64,000 nt of DNA from JADKFD01 sp050250665 (GCA_050250665.1 JBFWOF010000004.1:62001-126000); one strand, 5' to 3'; counted from the first letter of the stretch, positions 40,869 through 49,679 are shown. Notes: generated from the sequence alone by a model not told the origin. A program made the numbers and translations.

Positions 40869-42344
40869 ATGTTCGAAGCCGCGGAAGTCGGTCATCGCAT
40901 CAGCAAGAGCGAATACCGCAAGCAGGAGCCGGTTCTGCGCGAAGCGCTGCTGGAGGCCCAATATCGAGTCCTGGCCGATGCCGGTTTTCCGGTGGTGATC
41001 CTGATCGGTGGCGTCGACGGGGCCGGCAAGGGTGAGACAGTGAATCTGCTCAATGAGTGGATGGATCCGCGTCACATCGTCACTCATGCTTTCGGTGCCC
41101 CCACCGATGAAGAGGCGCAGCGTCCACCGATGTGGCGATTCTGGCGGGCGCTGCCACCCAAAGGACGGATCGGCGTGCTGTTCGGGTCCTGGTACACGCA
41201 GCCGATTCTGGATCGGGTGATGGGTGACACCCGCGCCAGCGAACTGCAGATCCAGGTCGACGAGATCCGTCACTTCGAACGCATGCTGGTGGCCGAGGGC
41301 GCGCTGGTGCTCAAGTACTGGTTCCATTTGTCGAAACCAGCCCAGCACAAGCGCCTGACCGCGCTCAGCGAGGATCCGGCCACCCGCTGGCGGGTGACGC
41401 CCACGGATTGGGATCACTTCAAGCACTACGACCGTTTTCGCAAGGTCTCCGAGCAGGTCCTGCGTGAAACCAGCACCGGCGAGGCACCCTGGGTCATCGT
41501 CGAGGGTGCGGACCCCAACTACAGAGCGCTGACCGTGGGCAATCATCTGCTGCAGTCACTGACGGATCGGCTGAAGAATCCGCCGGTGCGCTGTGCGCCC
41601 TCACCGGCACCGCCGGCCATCGCCCTGGATGAGCGCAATGTGCTGAATGCGCTCGACTATCACAAGGCGCTGACGAAGAAGGAATACCGCCGCCAGCTGG
41701 AAAAATATCAGGGTCGATTGAACCTGCTGACCCGCGCCAAACATTTTCGCGAGCGCTCGCTGATCATCGTCTTCGAGGGTGCAGACGCCGCCGGCAAGGG
41801 CAGCAGCATCCGCCGCATCACCGGCGCGCTCGACGCCCGCCATTACCAGGTCATCCCGATTGCCGCACCCACCGAGGAAGAGCGCGCCCAACCCTATCTG
41901 TGGCGCTTCTGGCGACACCTGCCGCTCAAGGGCCGGGTCACCATCTTCGACCGCTCCTGGTATGGCCGGGTGCTGGTCGAGCGGGTGGAGGGCTATTGCA
42001 GCGAGGCCGACTGGATGCGCGGCTATCACGAGATCAATGCCTTCGAGGAGCAGTTGGTCGACAACGGCGCGCTGGTGGTGAAATTCTGGCTGGCGATCAC
42101 CGCCGAAGAACAGCTCAAGCGCTTCAACGAGCGCCGCGACACCCCCTTCAAGAACTTCAAGATCACCGACGACGACTGGCGCAATCGCGACAAGTGGAGC
42201 GACTACGAACACGCCGTGTGCGACATGGTCGAGCGCTGCGGCACCAGCATCGCACCCTGGCACCTGATTCCCGCCAACGACAAACCCTACGCCCGCATCC
42301 AGATCCTGAAGACCCTGTGCAAGGCGCTGGAGAAGGCGGAGTAG
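40869..42344 (+). CDS. pap: polyphosphate:AMP phosphotransferase (double PPK2)
   Basis: A 491-residue tandem PPK2 protein that transfers phosphate from polyphosphate to AMP, giving ADP. Domain 1 (about 1-240) has Walker A GGVDGAGKGET, but FGSWYTQPI replaces the catalytic Asp-containing motif. Domain 2 (about 265-491) has GADAAGKGSS and the intact DRSWYGRVL, so it is the likely active half, as known for class II PPK2. The start ATG 40869 (MFEAAEVGH) matches family N-termini and has GGAG about 8 nt upstream; an ATG 54 nt earlier is rejected. Role: polyphosphate-driven energy and nucleotide homeostasis. Confidence 0.92.
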   Translation: MFEAAEVGHRISKSEYRKQEPVLREALLEAQYRVLADAGFPVVILIGGVDGAGKGETVNLLNEWMDPRHIVTHAFGAPTDEEAQRPPMWRFWRALPPKGRIGVLFGSWYTQPILDRVMGDTRASELQIQVDEIRHFERMLVAEGALVLKYWFHLSKPAQHKRLTALSEDPATRWRVTPTDWDHFKHYDRFRKVSEQVLRETSTGEAPWVIVEGADPNYRALTVGNHLLQSLTDRLKNPPVRCAPSPAPPAIALDERNVLNALDYHKALTKKEYRRQLEKYQGRLNLLTRAKHFRERSLIIVFEGADAAGKGSSIRRITGALDARHYQVIPIAAPTEEERAQPYLWRFWRHLPLKGRVTIFDRSWYGRVLVERVEGYCSEADWMRGYHEINAFEEQLVDNGALVVKFWLAITAEEQLKRFNERRDTPFKNFKITDDDWRNRDKWSDYEHAVCDMVERCGTSIAPWHLIPANDKPYARIQILKTLCKALEKAE

Positions 42345-42426
42345 TTGCGGGGCGCGGGAAAAGGCTACGGACCTCGTGCTGTTGCAGGTCCGGACTTGTC
42401 TGGACCTACCAGAGCACAGGATCTGG

Positions 42427-42530
42427 CGTCATTGCGACCCCGGACTTGATCCGGGGGAAGCAATCCAGGCTCTTGATCTTCGGCGGCAGCTGCCCTGGAT
42501 TGCTTCGTCGCTGCGCTCCTCGCAATGACG
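42427..42530 (-). repeat. dispersed inverted-repeat element, copy 1
   Basis: 104 bp bounded by CGTCATTGCG and its complement. Inside are a hairpin CCCCGGACTTGATCCGGGG and the arms GAAGCAATCCAG / CTGGATTGCTTC. It is in the opposite orientation to copies at 62611 and 63916. Three nested inverted repeats and no coding capacity suggest a MITE- or REP-like element. Confidence 0.75.
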
Positions 42531-42666
42531 CCAGGGCGTACCGAAACCGGCGACCGAAACCCCGTGGCGCGCTGCGCTTTCCGTGGTCACCTCGGTGCAG
42601 GCTCCTGTGGGTCCAGACCCGTCTGGACGCTCTTTGCATGGTGATGGAGAAGCGTCCGGACAAGTG

Positions 42667-42980
42667 GCCCGACGTTGGGCACGCTGCGCTTAGCCCAACG
42701 GTCAGGGCTGCGGGCCACTCGCAATCATGAAAGTCGCTGGAGCCATGACCGTTGCTTAGGTTTTCTTGCCTAACCCCTCCCCAGCCCGTCCGGCCCGGCG
42801 GCAAGCCGCCGCGCGTTCGCAGGCGCGGCCGGCGTGCCGGCCAAGCGCGCCAGGCTCACCCCCGAACATCGGGGAGGGAGCGACAGCACTCGCACGAACG
42901 ACTTTCACGGCAACCTACATCCTGGACCTGCCAGAGCTCGCGCCCGCTCTTCTCCGCGCTCTCCGCGTCCTCCGCGTGAG
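42667..42980. repeat. long intergenic duplication, copy 1 (with 71-bp insertion)
   Basis: Near-identical to 42984-43223. It contains the dyad CGTTGGGC...GCCCAACG, the segment TTGCCTAACCCCTCCCCAGC and CCCCGAACATCGGGG. Relative to copy 2 it carries about 71 extra bases around 42788-42862, rich in CCGGC/GCCGG dyads. Confidence 0.75.
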
Positions 42981-42983
42981 TGG

Positions 42984-43223
42984 GCCCGACGTTGGGCACG
43001 CTGCGCTTAGCCCAACGGTCATGGCTGCGGGCCACTCGCAATCATGAAAGTCGCTGCTGCCATGACCGTTGCTTAGGTTTTCTTGCCTAACCCCTCCCCA
43101 GCCCTCCCCGAACATCGGGGAGGGAGCGACAGCACTCGCATGAACGACTTTCACGGCAACCTACATCCTGGACCTGCCAGAGCTCGCGCCCGCTCTTCTC
43201 CGCGTCCTCCGCGCCTCCGCGTG
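42984..43223. repeat. long intergenic duplication, copy 2
   Basis: The shorter copy of the direct repeat starting at 42667 (offset 317 bp at the left end and 246 bp at the right end). High identity indicates recent duplication or gene-conversion-like homogenisation. Confidence 0.75.
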
Positions 43224-43241
43224 AGACCGCTCTGACCCACA

Positions 43242-43280
43242 CCCACAACCCACAACCGACAACCGACAACCGACAACCAA
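43242..43280 (-). repeat. heptamer tandem array (GGTTGTC on minus strand)
   Basis: On the plus strand: two CACAACC and three GACAACC units followed by a partial copy. It is the reverse complement of the GGTTGTC array at 54886 and related to the 18-unit array at 63634. Confidence 0.7.
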
Positions 43281-43283
43281 CCC

Positions 43284-44393
43284 TCAGGGATGATGCTCGC
43301 GCTGCAGATAGGCCTGGCTCTGCATCTCGATCAGGCGTGAGCCGGTGCGTTCGAATTCCAGACGCAGGCGCTCGCCGCTGTAGAGCTGGGTGGGTCCGGC
43401 GTCGGCGCTGATGACCAGCTTGACGTTGCGGTCGTAGAACTCGTCGACCAGATGCACGAAGCGTCTGGCCTCGTTTTCCTCAGCGATGCCGAATACCGGC
43501 ACGCCGCTGATCATCACCGTGGGGAAACTCTGGGCGATCTCGATGTAGTCAGGCACCGCGCGCGGGCCGCGGCAGATGGCATCGAAATCGAACCAGATCA
43601 GGTCGTTGGCACGGCGTTTGACCGGGATCTGGCGGTCGTAGACGCTGAGCAGGCCGCGAGTGTTCTGCTGGGCGGGTGCCAGTCGTGCAAAGGCCGCTTC
43701 CATTTCCTGATCTGCCCGCGCGCCCAAGGGCTGGTGGTAGACCTCGGCCTGCGCCAGCGCCCGCAATCGATAATCCTGCGGGCTGACCAGCTCGATCACC
43801 TTGCAGTGCTTCTCGATGGCGGCGATGGCGGGCAGGAAGCGCGCCCGCTGCAGACCATCCTTGTAGAGGTTCTTCGGCGCCACATTGCTGGTGGCCACCA
43901 GGGTCACACCGCGCTCGAACAGCTGCATCAGCAGGCGGCCGAGCAACATGGCATCGCCGATGTCGCTGACGAAAAACTCGTCGAAACACAGGATCTGGGC
44001 GCGCTCGGCGAAATGGTCTGCCACCAGGGCCAGCGGATCGCTCTGGTTCTTGAGCTGCGCCAGATCGGCATGCACGCGGCCCATGAATCGATGGAAATGC
44101 AGGCGCTGCTTGCGCTCGGTGGCCAGGCCATCGAAGAACAGGTCCATCATGAAAGTCTTGCCGCGACCGACGCCGCCATGCAGATACAGTCCCTTTACCG
44201 GTTCCTGTACGCGACCGCGTTGCATCAGGCGCTGCCAGAGTCCGGGCTGCGGGCGGCCATGTCGCAACTCCTCATGAATCCGCGAGAGTTCGGCCAGAAC
44301 CTTGCGCTGCGCCGGGTCATCGCTCCAGCTGCCAGCTGCAACGCCGGCCAGATAGCGACCCAGCGGCGAGTCCGGATCGGGCGGGCGGCTCAT
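43284..44393 (-). CDS. zapE: AFG1-family cell-division ATPase ZapE
   Basis: A 369-residue AFG1/ZapE-type AAA ATPase. Walker A is GLYLHGGVGRGKTFMMD; Walker B is ILCFDEFFVSDIGDAML; VTLVATSNVAPKNLYKDGLQR is the family sensor-1 region. ZapE associates with the Z ring in gammaproteobacteria and is membrane-associated through FtsZ contacts. Length matches E. coli ZapE. The start codon overlaps the stop of the upstream hydrolase gene by 4 bp (ATGA), so the two are co-translated. Downstream lies the repeat block. Confidence 0.93.
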   Translation of the reverse strand: MSRPPDPDSPLGRYLAGVAAGSWSDDPAQRKVLAELSRIHEELRHGRPQPGLWQRLMQRGRVQEPVKGLYLHGGVGRGKTFMMDLFFDGLATERKQRLHFHRFMGRVHADLAQLKNQSDPLALVADHFAERAQILCFDEFFVSDIGDAMLLGRLLMQLFERGVTLVATSNVAPKNLYKDGLQRARFLPAIAAIEKHCKVIELVSPQDYRLRALAQAEVYHQPLGARADQEMEAAFARLAPAQQNTRGLLSVYDRQIPVKRRANDLIWFDFDAICRGPRAVPDYIEIAQSFPTVMISGVPVFGIAEENEARRFVHLVDEFYDRNVKLVISADAGPTQLYSGERLRLEFERTGSRLIEMQSQAYLQREHHP

Positions 44394-45046
44394 GCCTGGC
44401 CTTGAATCTGCGCCGTCAGCCGCTGACGCAGCTCCACGATCTTGCCGTGGAAGAAATGCCCGGTTTCGGCAAAGCGGATGAGTTCCACCGGCGGCTGCAC
44501 GCCTTCGAGCCAGCTGAAGACTTCGGCCGGTTCGACCACTTCATCGGCCTCGCCCTGGACCACGATCCAGCGGCAGGACGGTCGCGAGAACCCGCCAAAA
44601 GCGAATCGTCCCACGGGCGGCGCGACGCTGATCAGTAACTCTGCACCCAGGCTGTCGGCCATGCGGGCGGCCACATAGCTGCCGAAGGAGAAGCCGGCCA
44701 GCCACAGCGGCACCTCGCCGGCCCAGGCGCGCGCCTGCGCAACCACCGCGGCCAGATCCTCGCCTTCGCCCTGACCGTGATCGAAGTGCCCGGCCGACGC
44801 GCCGACGCCACGGAAATTGAAGCGCAGGGTGGCCGCGCCCAGATCGCGCAGGGTGCGCTCGACCGAGGTCACCACCTTGTTGTCCATGCTGCCGCCGTGC
44901 AGCGAATGCGGATGACAGATCACGGCGATCCGCTGTGGCTGGGCACTGCCGCCGGCGGCGACGGCTTCGATCGGCCCAGCAGGTCCGGCCAGGATCAGTT
45001 TCCGGGCGTCTTCGGGCCAGATCGCAGGCAATGCAGCGGCAGTCAT
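44390..45046 (-). CDS. alpha/beta hydrolase
   Basis: A 218-residue cytoplasmic alpha/beta hydrolase of the small dienelactone-hydrolase-like type. AVICHPHSLHGGSMDNKVV carries the HP oxyanion region. FNFRGVGASAG precedes the nucleophile elbow LAGFSFGSYVA (Ser in GFSFG). The acid lies in VVQGEADEVV and the His in ETGHFFHG. The substrate is unknown; close family members are annotated simply as alpha/beta hydrolases. It is the first gene of a two-gene unit with zapE, with a REP pair upstream. Confidence 0.85.
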   Translation of the reverse strand: MTAAALPAIWPEDARKLILAGPAGPIEAVAAGGSAQPQRIAVICHPHSLHGGSMDNKVVTSVERTLRDLGAATLRFNFRGVGASAGHFDHGQGEGEDLAAVVAQARAWAGEVPLWLAGFSFGSYVAARMADSLGAELLISVAPPVGRFAFGGFSRPSCRWIVVQGEADEVVEPAEVFSWLEGVQPPVELIRFAETGHFFHGKIVELRQRLTAQIQGQA

Positions 45047-45178
45047 CCAGGGCGCTCGGCGGCTGATGGAGGGCTTTGAATCATAGGCGGACGACTCGAT
45101 GGCGTCATCGCCAGCGCGACGGCTGAAGGTGGCGGCGGCTTCAGCCGCAATCCAGCTGCTTCACTGTGGGAGCAGCAC

Positions 45179-45252
45179 TGTGGGAGCCGCTTCAGCCGCG
45201 ATGCTCTTCAGCCTTGGGCGGGCTGAGCATCGCGGCTGAAGCCGCTCCCACA
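45179..45252. repeat. inverted pair of REP palindromes
   Basis: TGTGGGAGCCGCTTCAGCCG at 45179 and its inverted copy at 45230-45252 flank a 28-bp spacer that itself contains TGCTC/GAGCA-type dyads. Partial GCTCCCACAGGCGAGC units follow to about 45290. This is the REP family common in Xanthomonadales and pseudomonads. Confidence 0.8.
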
Positions 45253-45314
45253 GGCGAGCACCGCTCCCACAGGCGAGCGCTGCTCACACAGGCGGAGAGC
45301 GGCCCTTCCCCGAC

Positions 45315-46295
45315 TCAGCGCCCCGAGCCCTCGACGATGACTTCGACCCGGCGGTTGCGCGAGCGGCCTTCGCTGGTGCTGTTGTCGGCGATGGGCGTGG
45401 ATTCGCCCTTGCCGACGACATTGAAGCGCAACTCGTCGGCACCCATCTCGACCAGGGCGTCGCGCACCGAGGCGGCGCGACGTTCGGACAGCAGCTGATT
45501 GGCGGCATCGGCGCCGCGATCATCGGTGTGGCCTTCGATGGTGACGTTGTTGCCGGGGTAGCGATCGATGAAGTCCAGCACCGGTCGCAGATTGCTGCGG
45601 GCCTCGGGCTTGAGCTCGGACTGGCCGGAAGCGAAGAACACATCGCCCAGCGTCAACACTTCGCCGCGCGCCGTGCTCTCCGGGCGCAGCGCGGCCATCT
45701 GTTGCTGCAGGCTGCGGGCCTGCTGCGAGGCCAACTCTGCCTCCTGTCTGGCCAGACTGGCTTCACGAGCGCGCGCTTCCGCGAGGCGCCTGGCGGCTTC
45801 GGCTTCCTGCCGCGCCAGCTCGGCATCGGCACTGACCTCGTCACTGCGCAAGCGCTCGGCTTCGGCCTCCTCGCGCAGGCGTTCGGCCTCCTCGGCCCGG
45901 GCCAGGGACTGCAGCCGCAGTTTCTCGGCTTCCAGCCGCGACAACTCGGCGTCACGCCGGGTGGCCTCCAGCATGATCGACTGGTGCTCGGTTTCCAGCG
46001 CGGCCAGGCGCTCGCGATCGCGCGCTGCGGCCACTGCGGTGGTGTAGATCGCCATGCGCAGCTCGGCCATGTCGGCCAGATGCTTGCGCAGCTCCCGATC
46101 GTTCTTCGGCACGGCCTGGATCGCGGCGATGGCGTCATCGACGCGCGCCGATTCCAGCGGTGCGCGGGCACGGTCTTCGGCAGAATCGAGCGTGCGCCAG
46201 TCACCCCGCAGGCGCTCGTAATCGAGGTCGCGCTTGGGCTGTGACGCACAGGCCGCGAGCATCAGGACCAGTCCCAGAGTCACAAATTTACGCAT
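45315..46295 (-). CDS. OmpA-family lipoprotein with long coiled coil
   Basis: A 326-residue outer-membrane lipoprotein (signal MRKFVTLGLVLMLAAC, lipobox LAAC). The middle (about 85-205) is a Glu/Ala/Arg-rich coiled coil (LARQEAEAARRLAEARARE-like). The C-terminal OmpA domain has TLGDVFFASGQSELKPEA, IEGHTDDRG, LSERRAASVRDAL and GRSRNRRVEV, binding peptidoglycan. It overlaps the upstream DUF4398 lipoprotein gene by one base (TGATG). The pair is a common envelope-stability module in gammaproteobacteria. Confidence 0.9.
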   Translation of the reverse strand: MRKFVTLGLVLMLAACASQPKRDLDYERLRGDWRTLDSAEDRARAPLESARVDDAIAAIQAVPKNDRELRKHLADMAELRMAIYTTAVAAARDRERLAALETEHQSIMLEATRRDAELSRLEAEKLRLQSLARAEEAERLREEAEAERLRSDEVSADAELARQEAEAARRLAEARAREASLARQEAELASQQARSLQQQMAALRPESTARGEVLTLGDVFFASGQSELKPEARSNLRPVLDFIDRYPGNNVTIEGHTDDRGADAANQLLSERRAASVRDALVEMGADELRFNVVGKGESTPIADNSTSEGRSRNRRVEVIVEGSGR

Positions 46296-46660
46296 CAGGG
46301 CACCCGTCCTTCACCCAGCAGTTCACGTCGCAGATTGGCATTCTCGCTTTCCTTTTGCTGGACCTCGCCGCGCAACTTGGCCGCGGCGCTCTTGGCCGCA
46401 GCCAGTTCGGCGCGCACTTCAGCCACCTGCAGTGTCTGCCTTGCGGCGGTGTTCTCACGCTTCTCGATCAGCGCGCGACCGCTGTCCACGGCCTCGCGGG
46501 CCATACTGTAGTCCACCGGCGCATAATCGGCGGCACCGGATTGTTCGGCGCGCGCCAGCGCCGAGCGCGCCCGGTCCAGCTCCAGCGTTGGCGCCGGCGT
46601 ACTGGCACAGGCCGTCAGAGCCAGCATCAGCATGAGGATGACAATCTGGCGCAGGATCAT
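46295..46660 (-). CDS. DUF4398 lipoprotein
   Basis: A 121-residue lipoprotein. MILRQIVILMLMLALTAC gives the signal and lipobox LTAC. The mature part is a helical DUF4398 domain (ARSALARAEQSGAADYAPVD, then SMAREAVDSGRALIEKREN) and a Lys/Glu coiled coil. DUF4398 proteins usually sit directly upstream of an OmpA-domain lipoprotein, as here, and the two genes overlap. ATGs at 46687 and 46771 would extend it, but both add residues before the signal peptide and are rejected. It is divergent from pilU. Confidence 0.82.
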   Translation of the reverse strand: MILRQIVILMLMLALTACASTPAPTLELDRARSALARAEQSGAADYAPVDYSMAREAVDSGRALIEKRENTAARQTLQVAEVRAELAAAKSAAAKLRGEVQQKESENANLRRELLGEGRVP

Positions 46661-46769
46661 CACGTAAACAGGCGTAGCATCTGGCATTGCATTTGCACCA
46701 AGTTCAGGCTGTCTCGGTATTGTGGGCAGCATAACCGGGCGCCGCAACAGACTCTTGAGGAACTGACCC

Positions 46770-47876
46770 ATGGATATCGGCTATTTCCTGAAGTTGATGA
46801 CCGAGAAGAACGCGTCCGATATGTTCTTGACGACAGGCGCGCCGGTCAACATCAAGGTCGAGGGAAAGCTCTATCCGCTGGGCAATACCGGCCTGCCCTC
46901 GGGCATGGTCAAGAAAATCGCTTACTCGCTGATGGATGAAGGCCAGGTACCGGCCTTCGAGCGCGACCTGGAGCTGAACCTGGCCATCGCGGTCAAGGAT
47001 GCCGGGCGTTTTCGCATCAATGTGTTCAAGCAGCGCGGCGAGATCGGCATGGTCATCCGCGCCATCAAGAGCGAGATTCCGAGCTTCGAACAACTGAAGT
47101 TGCCGCCCATTCTCAAGGATCTGATCGTCGAACCGCGCGGCCTGATCCTGATGGTCGGCGCCACCGGCTCGGGCAAGAGCTCGACGCTGGCCTCGATGCT
47201 GGACTACCGCAACAGCACCACCGCCGGTCATATTCTCACCATCGAGGATCCGATCGAGTTCCTGCACAAGCACAAGAAGTCGATCGTCAATCAGCGCGAA
47301 GTGGGACTGGACACCCGCAATTATCACAACGCCCTCAAGAACGCGATGCGAGAGGCGCCGGATGTGATCATGATCGGCGAGATTCTCGACACCGAAACCA
47401 TGGAAGCGGCCATCGCCTTTTCCGAAACCGGTCATCTGTGCCTGTCGACGCTGCATTCCAACAATGCCGATCAGACCATGGAGCGCATCCTCAACTTCTT
47501 CCCGGAGAGCGCCCACAAGAATGTGCTGATGAATCTGTCGCTGAATCTCAAGGCCATCGTCTCGCAGCGACTGGTGATCGGCAAGGATGGGCGCCGTCTG
47601 CCGGCGGTGGAGATCCTGCTGAACACGCCGCTGATCCGCGACATGATCCGCCGCGGTCAGGTGCATGAACTCAAGGAAGCCATGGATCGGTCGCTGGCCG
47701 AAGGCATGCAGACCTTCGATCAGGCGCTGTTCCGGCTGTTCAAGGAAGGCAAGATCGAACTCGAAGAGGCCCTGCGCAAGGCCGACTCACGCGACGGCCT
47801 GGCGCTGAAGATCCGCCTGTCCGAGGGCGGCAGCGACGACAATCCGGATCCCTATTTCGATCATTCGCAATTCTGA
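46770..47876 (+). CDS. pilU: type IV pilus retraction ATPase PilU
   Basis: A 368-residue hexameric AAA ATPase of the PilT/PilU family. Walker A is GATGSGKSSTLASML; the Asp box is ILTIEDPIE; Walker B is DVIMIGEILDTETM; the His box is TGHLCLSTLHSNNA. YRNSTTAGHI, NYHNALKNAMREAPD and GMQTFDQALFRLF align with PilU rather than PilT. The Arg of the family motif GE(I/V/M)R is Leu here (GEILD). GAGGAA precedes the ATG. PilU boosts PilT-driven retraction, which fits the Chp-like cluster 30 kb away. pilT is not in the window. Confidence 0.88.
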   Translation: MDIGYFLKLMTEKNASDMFLTTGAPVNIKVEGKLYPLGNTGLPSGMVKKIAYSLMDEGQVPAFERDLELNLAIAVKDAGRFRINVFKQRGEIGMVIRAIKSEIPSFEQLKLPPILKDLIVEPRGLILMVGATGSGKSSTLASMLDYRNSTTAGHILTIEDPIEFLHKHKKSIVNQREVGLDTRNYHNALKNAMREAPDVIMIGEILDTETMEAAIAFSETGHLCLSTLHSNNADQTMERILNFFPESAHKNVLMNLSLNLKAIVSQRLVIGKDGRRLPAVEILLNTPLIRDMIRRGQVHELKEAMDRSLAEGMQTFDQALFRLFKEGKIELEEALRKADSRDGLALKIRLSEGGSDDNPDPYFDHSQF

Positions 47877-47886
47877 TTGGAGCGGT

Positions 47887-48054
47887 GAAACGTAAAACGT
47901 AAATTGGGTTTCCGCGCTCCGGGGCTTTGGGGGGCGGCCTACGCCCGCGACGACAGCTGACGGCCTTTCGATATCCAGTACGCTAACGACCACTTTCCGC
48001 GACGGCAACCTGACCGCCAACGCTCCTATTGACGTTTTACGTTTTACGTTTGAC
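47887..48054. repeat. AAACGT palindromic element A
   Basis: The left arm (from 47887) has period-7 AAAACGT units; the inverted right arm is 48030-48054; about 125 bp lie between. The right arm ends 7 bp before the FAH gene start. Related to elements B and C near 51.8-52.06 kb. Confidence 0.7.
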
Positions 48055-48061
48055 CCGACCA

Positions 48062-48748
48062 ATGACTTACATCTTCGCCGCCCCGCCCACCCCCTCCGTC
48101 CCTATCGCCGGCCGCAACGAGCGCTTCCCCGTGCATCGGATCTACTGCATCGGCCGCAACTACGCCGAACACGCCCGCGAGATGGGACACGAGCCGGAGA
48201 AGGGCACGCCGGTGTTCTTCATGAAGCCGGCCGATGCCGTGGTCAGCGATGGCCGCAATCCCGGCTTTCCAATGGCGACCAGCAATCTGCACCACGAAGT
48301 GGAGATGGTGGTGGCCCTCTCGGGCGGCGGCCGTAACATTCCGCTCGAACACGCGCTGGAACTGGTCTACGGCTACAGCGTGGGCGTGGACCTGACCCGT
48401 CGTGATCTGCAGGCGGCGGCCAAGGTCAAAGGCAATCCCTGGGATACCGCCAAGGGTTTTGATGACAGCGCGCCGATCGGCCACATCGTGCCGGCCAGGG
48501 GCCGGCATCCGATCGGCGAACGCCTGGAACTGCACGTCAATGACCAGATGGTGCAGGGGGCGACCATCGCCGACATGCTGTGGTCGGTGCCCGAGATCAT
48601 CGTCGAACTGTCGAAGCTCTACGAACTGCGCGGTGGCGATCTGATCTACACCGGCACCCCGGCGGGTGTTGGGCCGCTGCAGCGCGAGGACCAGGTGCAC
48701 TGCAGCCTGGAGGGCTGGTGCGAACTGGAATTTGGCTTTCATGGTTGA
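48062..48748 (+). CDS. fumarylacetoacetate hydrolase-family enzyme
   Basis: A 228-residue FAH-family hydrolase. VHRIYCIGRNYAEHAREMG is the usual start of fumarylpyruvate/acylpyruvate hydrolases. The metal ligands are Glu-x-Glu in HHEVEMVVAL and Asp in SVGVDLTRRD. KGFDDSAPIGHIV and GDLIYTGTPAGVGP are family motifs. The substrate is probably an acylpyruvate or fumarylpyruvate. The ATG at 48062 is used; the longer frame starts inside a repeat arm. The 3' end overlaps the following hydroxylase gene by 8 bp. Confidence 0.87.
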   Translation: MTYIFAAPPTPSVPIAGRNERFPVHRIYCIGRNYAEHAREMGHEPEKGTPVFFMKPADAVVSDGRNPGFPMATSNLHHEVEMVVALSGGGRNIPLEHALELVYGYSVGVDLTRRDLQAAAKVKGNPWDTAKGFDDSAPIGHIVPARGRHPIGERLELHVNDQMVQGATIADMLWSVPEIIVELSKLYELRGGDLIYTGTPAGVGPLQREDQVHCSLEGWCELEFGFHG

Positions 48749-49553
48749 TCCGGCGGGCGCAGGTTCGGCACTGATGGCGCATGAAGCGGCATGGCGCATC
48801 GGTATCTTTGTCGGCGTCTTCGCCGTGCTGGCACTGTGGCAGAGCTGGCGTCCCTACCGCGGTGTGCGTGCGCGCGGCCTGCGCTGGGGCCGGCACCTGA
48901 TCATCGCCCTGCTGGGCTCACTGCTGGTACGGCTGCTGTTTCCCCTGGCGGCCGTGGCCGTCGGTGCCTGGGCCGAGGGCGCCAGCTTCGGTCTGCTGCA
49001 ACAGTTGCCACTGCCGACCTGGCTGGTGATCGTCAGCAGTATCGTGCTGCTGGACCTGGCCATCTACTGGCAGCATCGGATCTTTCATTGGCTGCCGCCG
49101 CTGTGGCGCCTGCACCGCATGCATCACAGCGACACCCAGTTCGATGTGTCGACCGCGATCCGCTTTCACCCGCTCGAAATCGTGCTGTCGATGCTGATCA
49201 AGATGGGTGTGGTGGCGCTGATTGGGGCACCGGCAGTGGCGGTGATCCTGTTCGAAATCGTGCTCAATGCCACGGCCATGTTCAATCACAGCGATGTGCA
49301 CCTGCCGGCGAGGCTGGATGCCCGCCTGCGCTGGGGGCTGGTGACGCCGGACATGCATCGGATCCATCACTCCACGGAGCGTGTGGAAACCGACAGCAAC
49401 TTCGGTTTCTGCCTGCCCTGGTGGGATCGGCTGTTCGGCAGCTACCGGCCAGAGGCGCTGGTCGACCAGGCTGAAATGACGATTGGACTGACCGAATTCC
49501 GCGCTGATCGGGAGCAATCATTGGCAGCCCAACTGCTTCAGCCACTGCGCTGA
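48741..49553 (+). CDS. fatty acid hydroxylase/sterol desaturase-family membrane protein
   Basis: A 270-residue integral membrane di-iron oxygenase. The His clusters are HRIFH (HxxxH), HRMHH and, near the C-terminus, HRIHH, with FNHSDVHLP between. About four hydrophobic segments precede and surround them. Such enzymes hydroxylate or desaturate lipids at the membrane; the substrate is unknown. It starts inside the FAH gene (8-bp overlap), so expression is coupled. A second family member lies at 58387. The final residues drift from the family and end soon after LFGSYRPE. Confidence 0.86.
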   Translation: MVDPAGAGSALMAHEAAWRIGIFVGVFAVLALWQSWRPYRGVRARGLRWGRHLIIALLGSLLVRLLFPLAAVAVGAWAEGASFGLLQQLPLPTWLVIVSSIVLLDLAIYWQHRIFHWLPPLWRLHRMHHSDTQFDVSTAIRFHPLEIVLSMLIKMGVVALIGAPAVAVILFEIVLNATAMFNHSDVHLPARLDARLRWGLVTPDMHRIHHSTERVETDSNFGFCLPWWDRLFGSYRPEALVDQAEMTIGLTEFRADREQSLAAQLLQPLR

Positions 49554-49679
49554 CTGGCGCTGCCGACCGGCGGCCGCAGGCCGCTGCAAAGCCCAATTTC
49601 CACGCTTGTCGCGCAAGCTCGCGCAGGTGCGTGAAATGCGAGTTAAACTCGGGGCTTGCGATCTTCGGAGATGGCCGTC

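Larger units (their letters stand above)
42345..43283. other. 939-bp repeat-rich intergenic block
   Basis: The gap between convergent genes holds no credible CDS. In order: a GTCCGGAC/GTCTGGAC dyad near 42389, a dispersed inverted-repeat element (42427-42530), two imperfect copies of a ~240-bp sequence (42667-42980 and 42984-43223), and a GACAACC heptamer array (43242-43280). Each is listed separately. The block has the look of a repeat sink between converging transcription units. Confidence 0.7.

Noticed and set aside
40659..41546. 295-codon minus-strand frame over the polyphosphate kinase gene
   Set aside because: It is a shadow of the double PPK2 gene and of the divergent promoter region.
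42400..43283. Short frames across the repeat block (for example 42406-42804 and 42766-43047)
   Set aside because: Their peptides simply translate the repeated DNA; no ribosome-binding sites or domain features.
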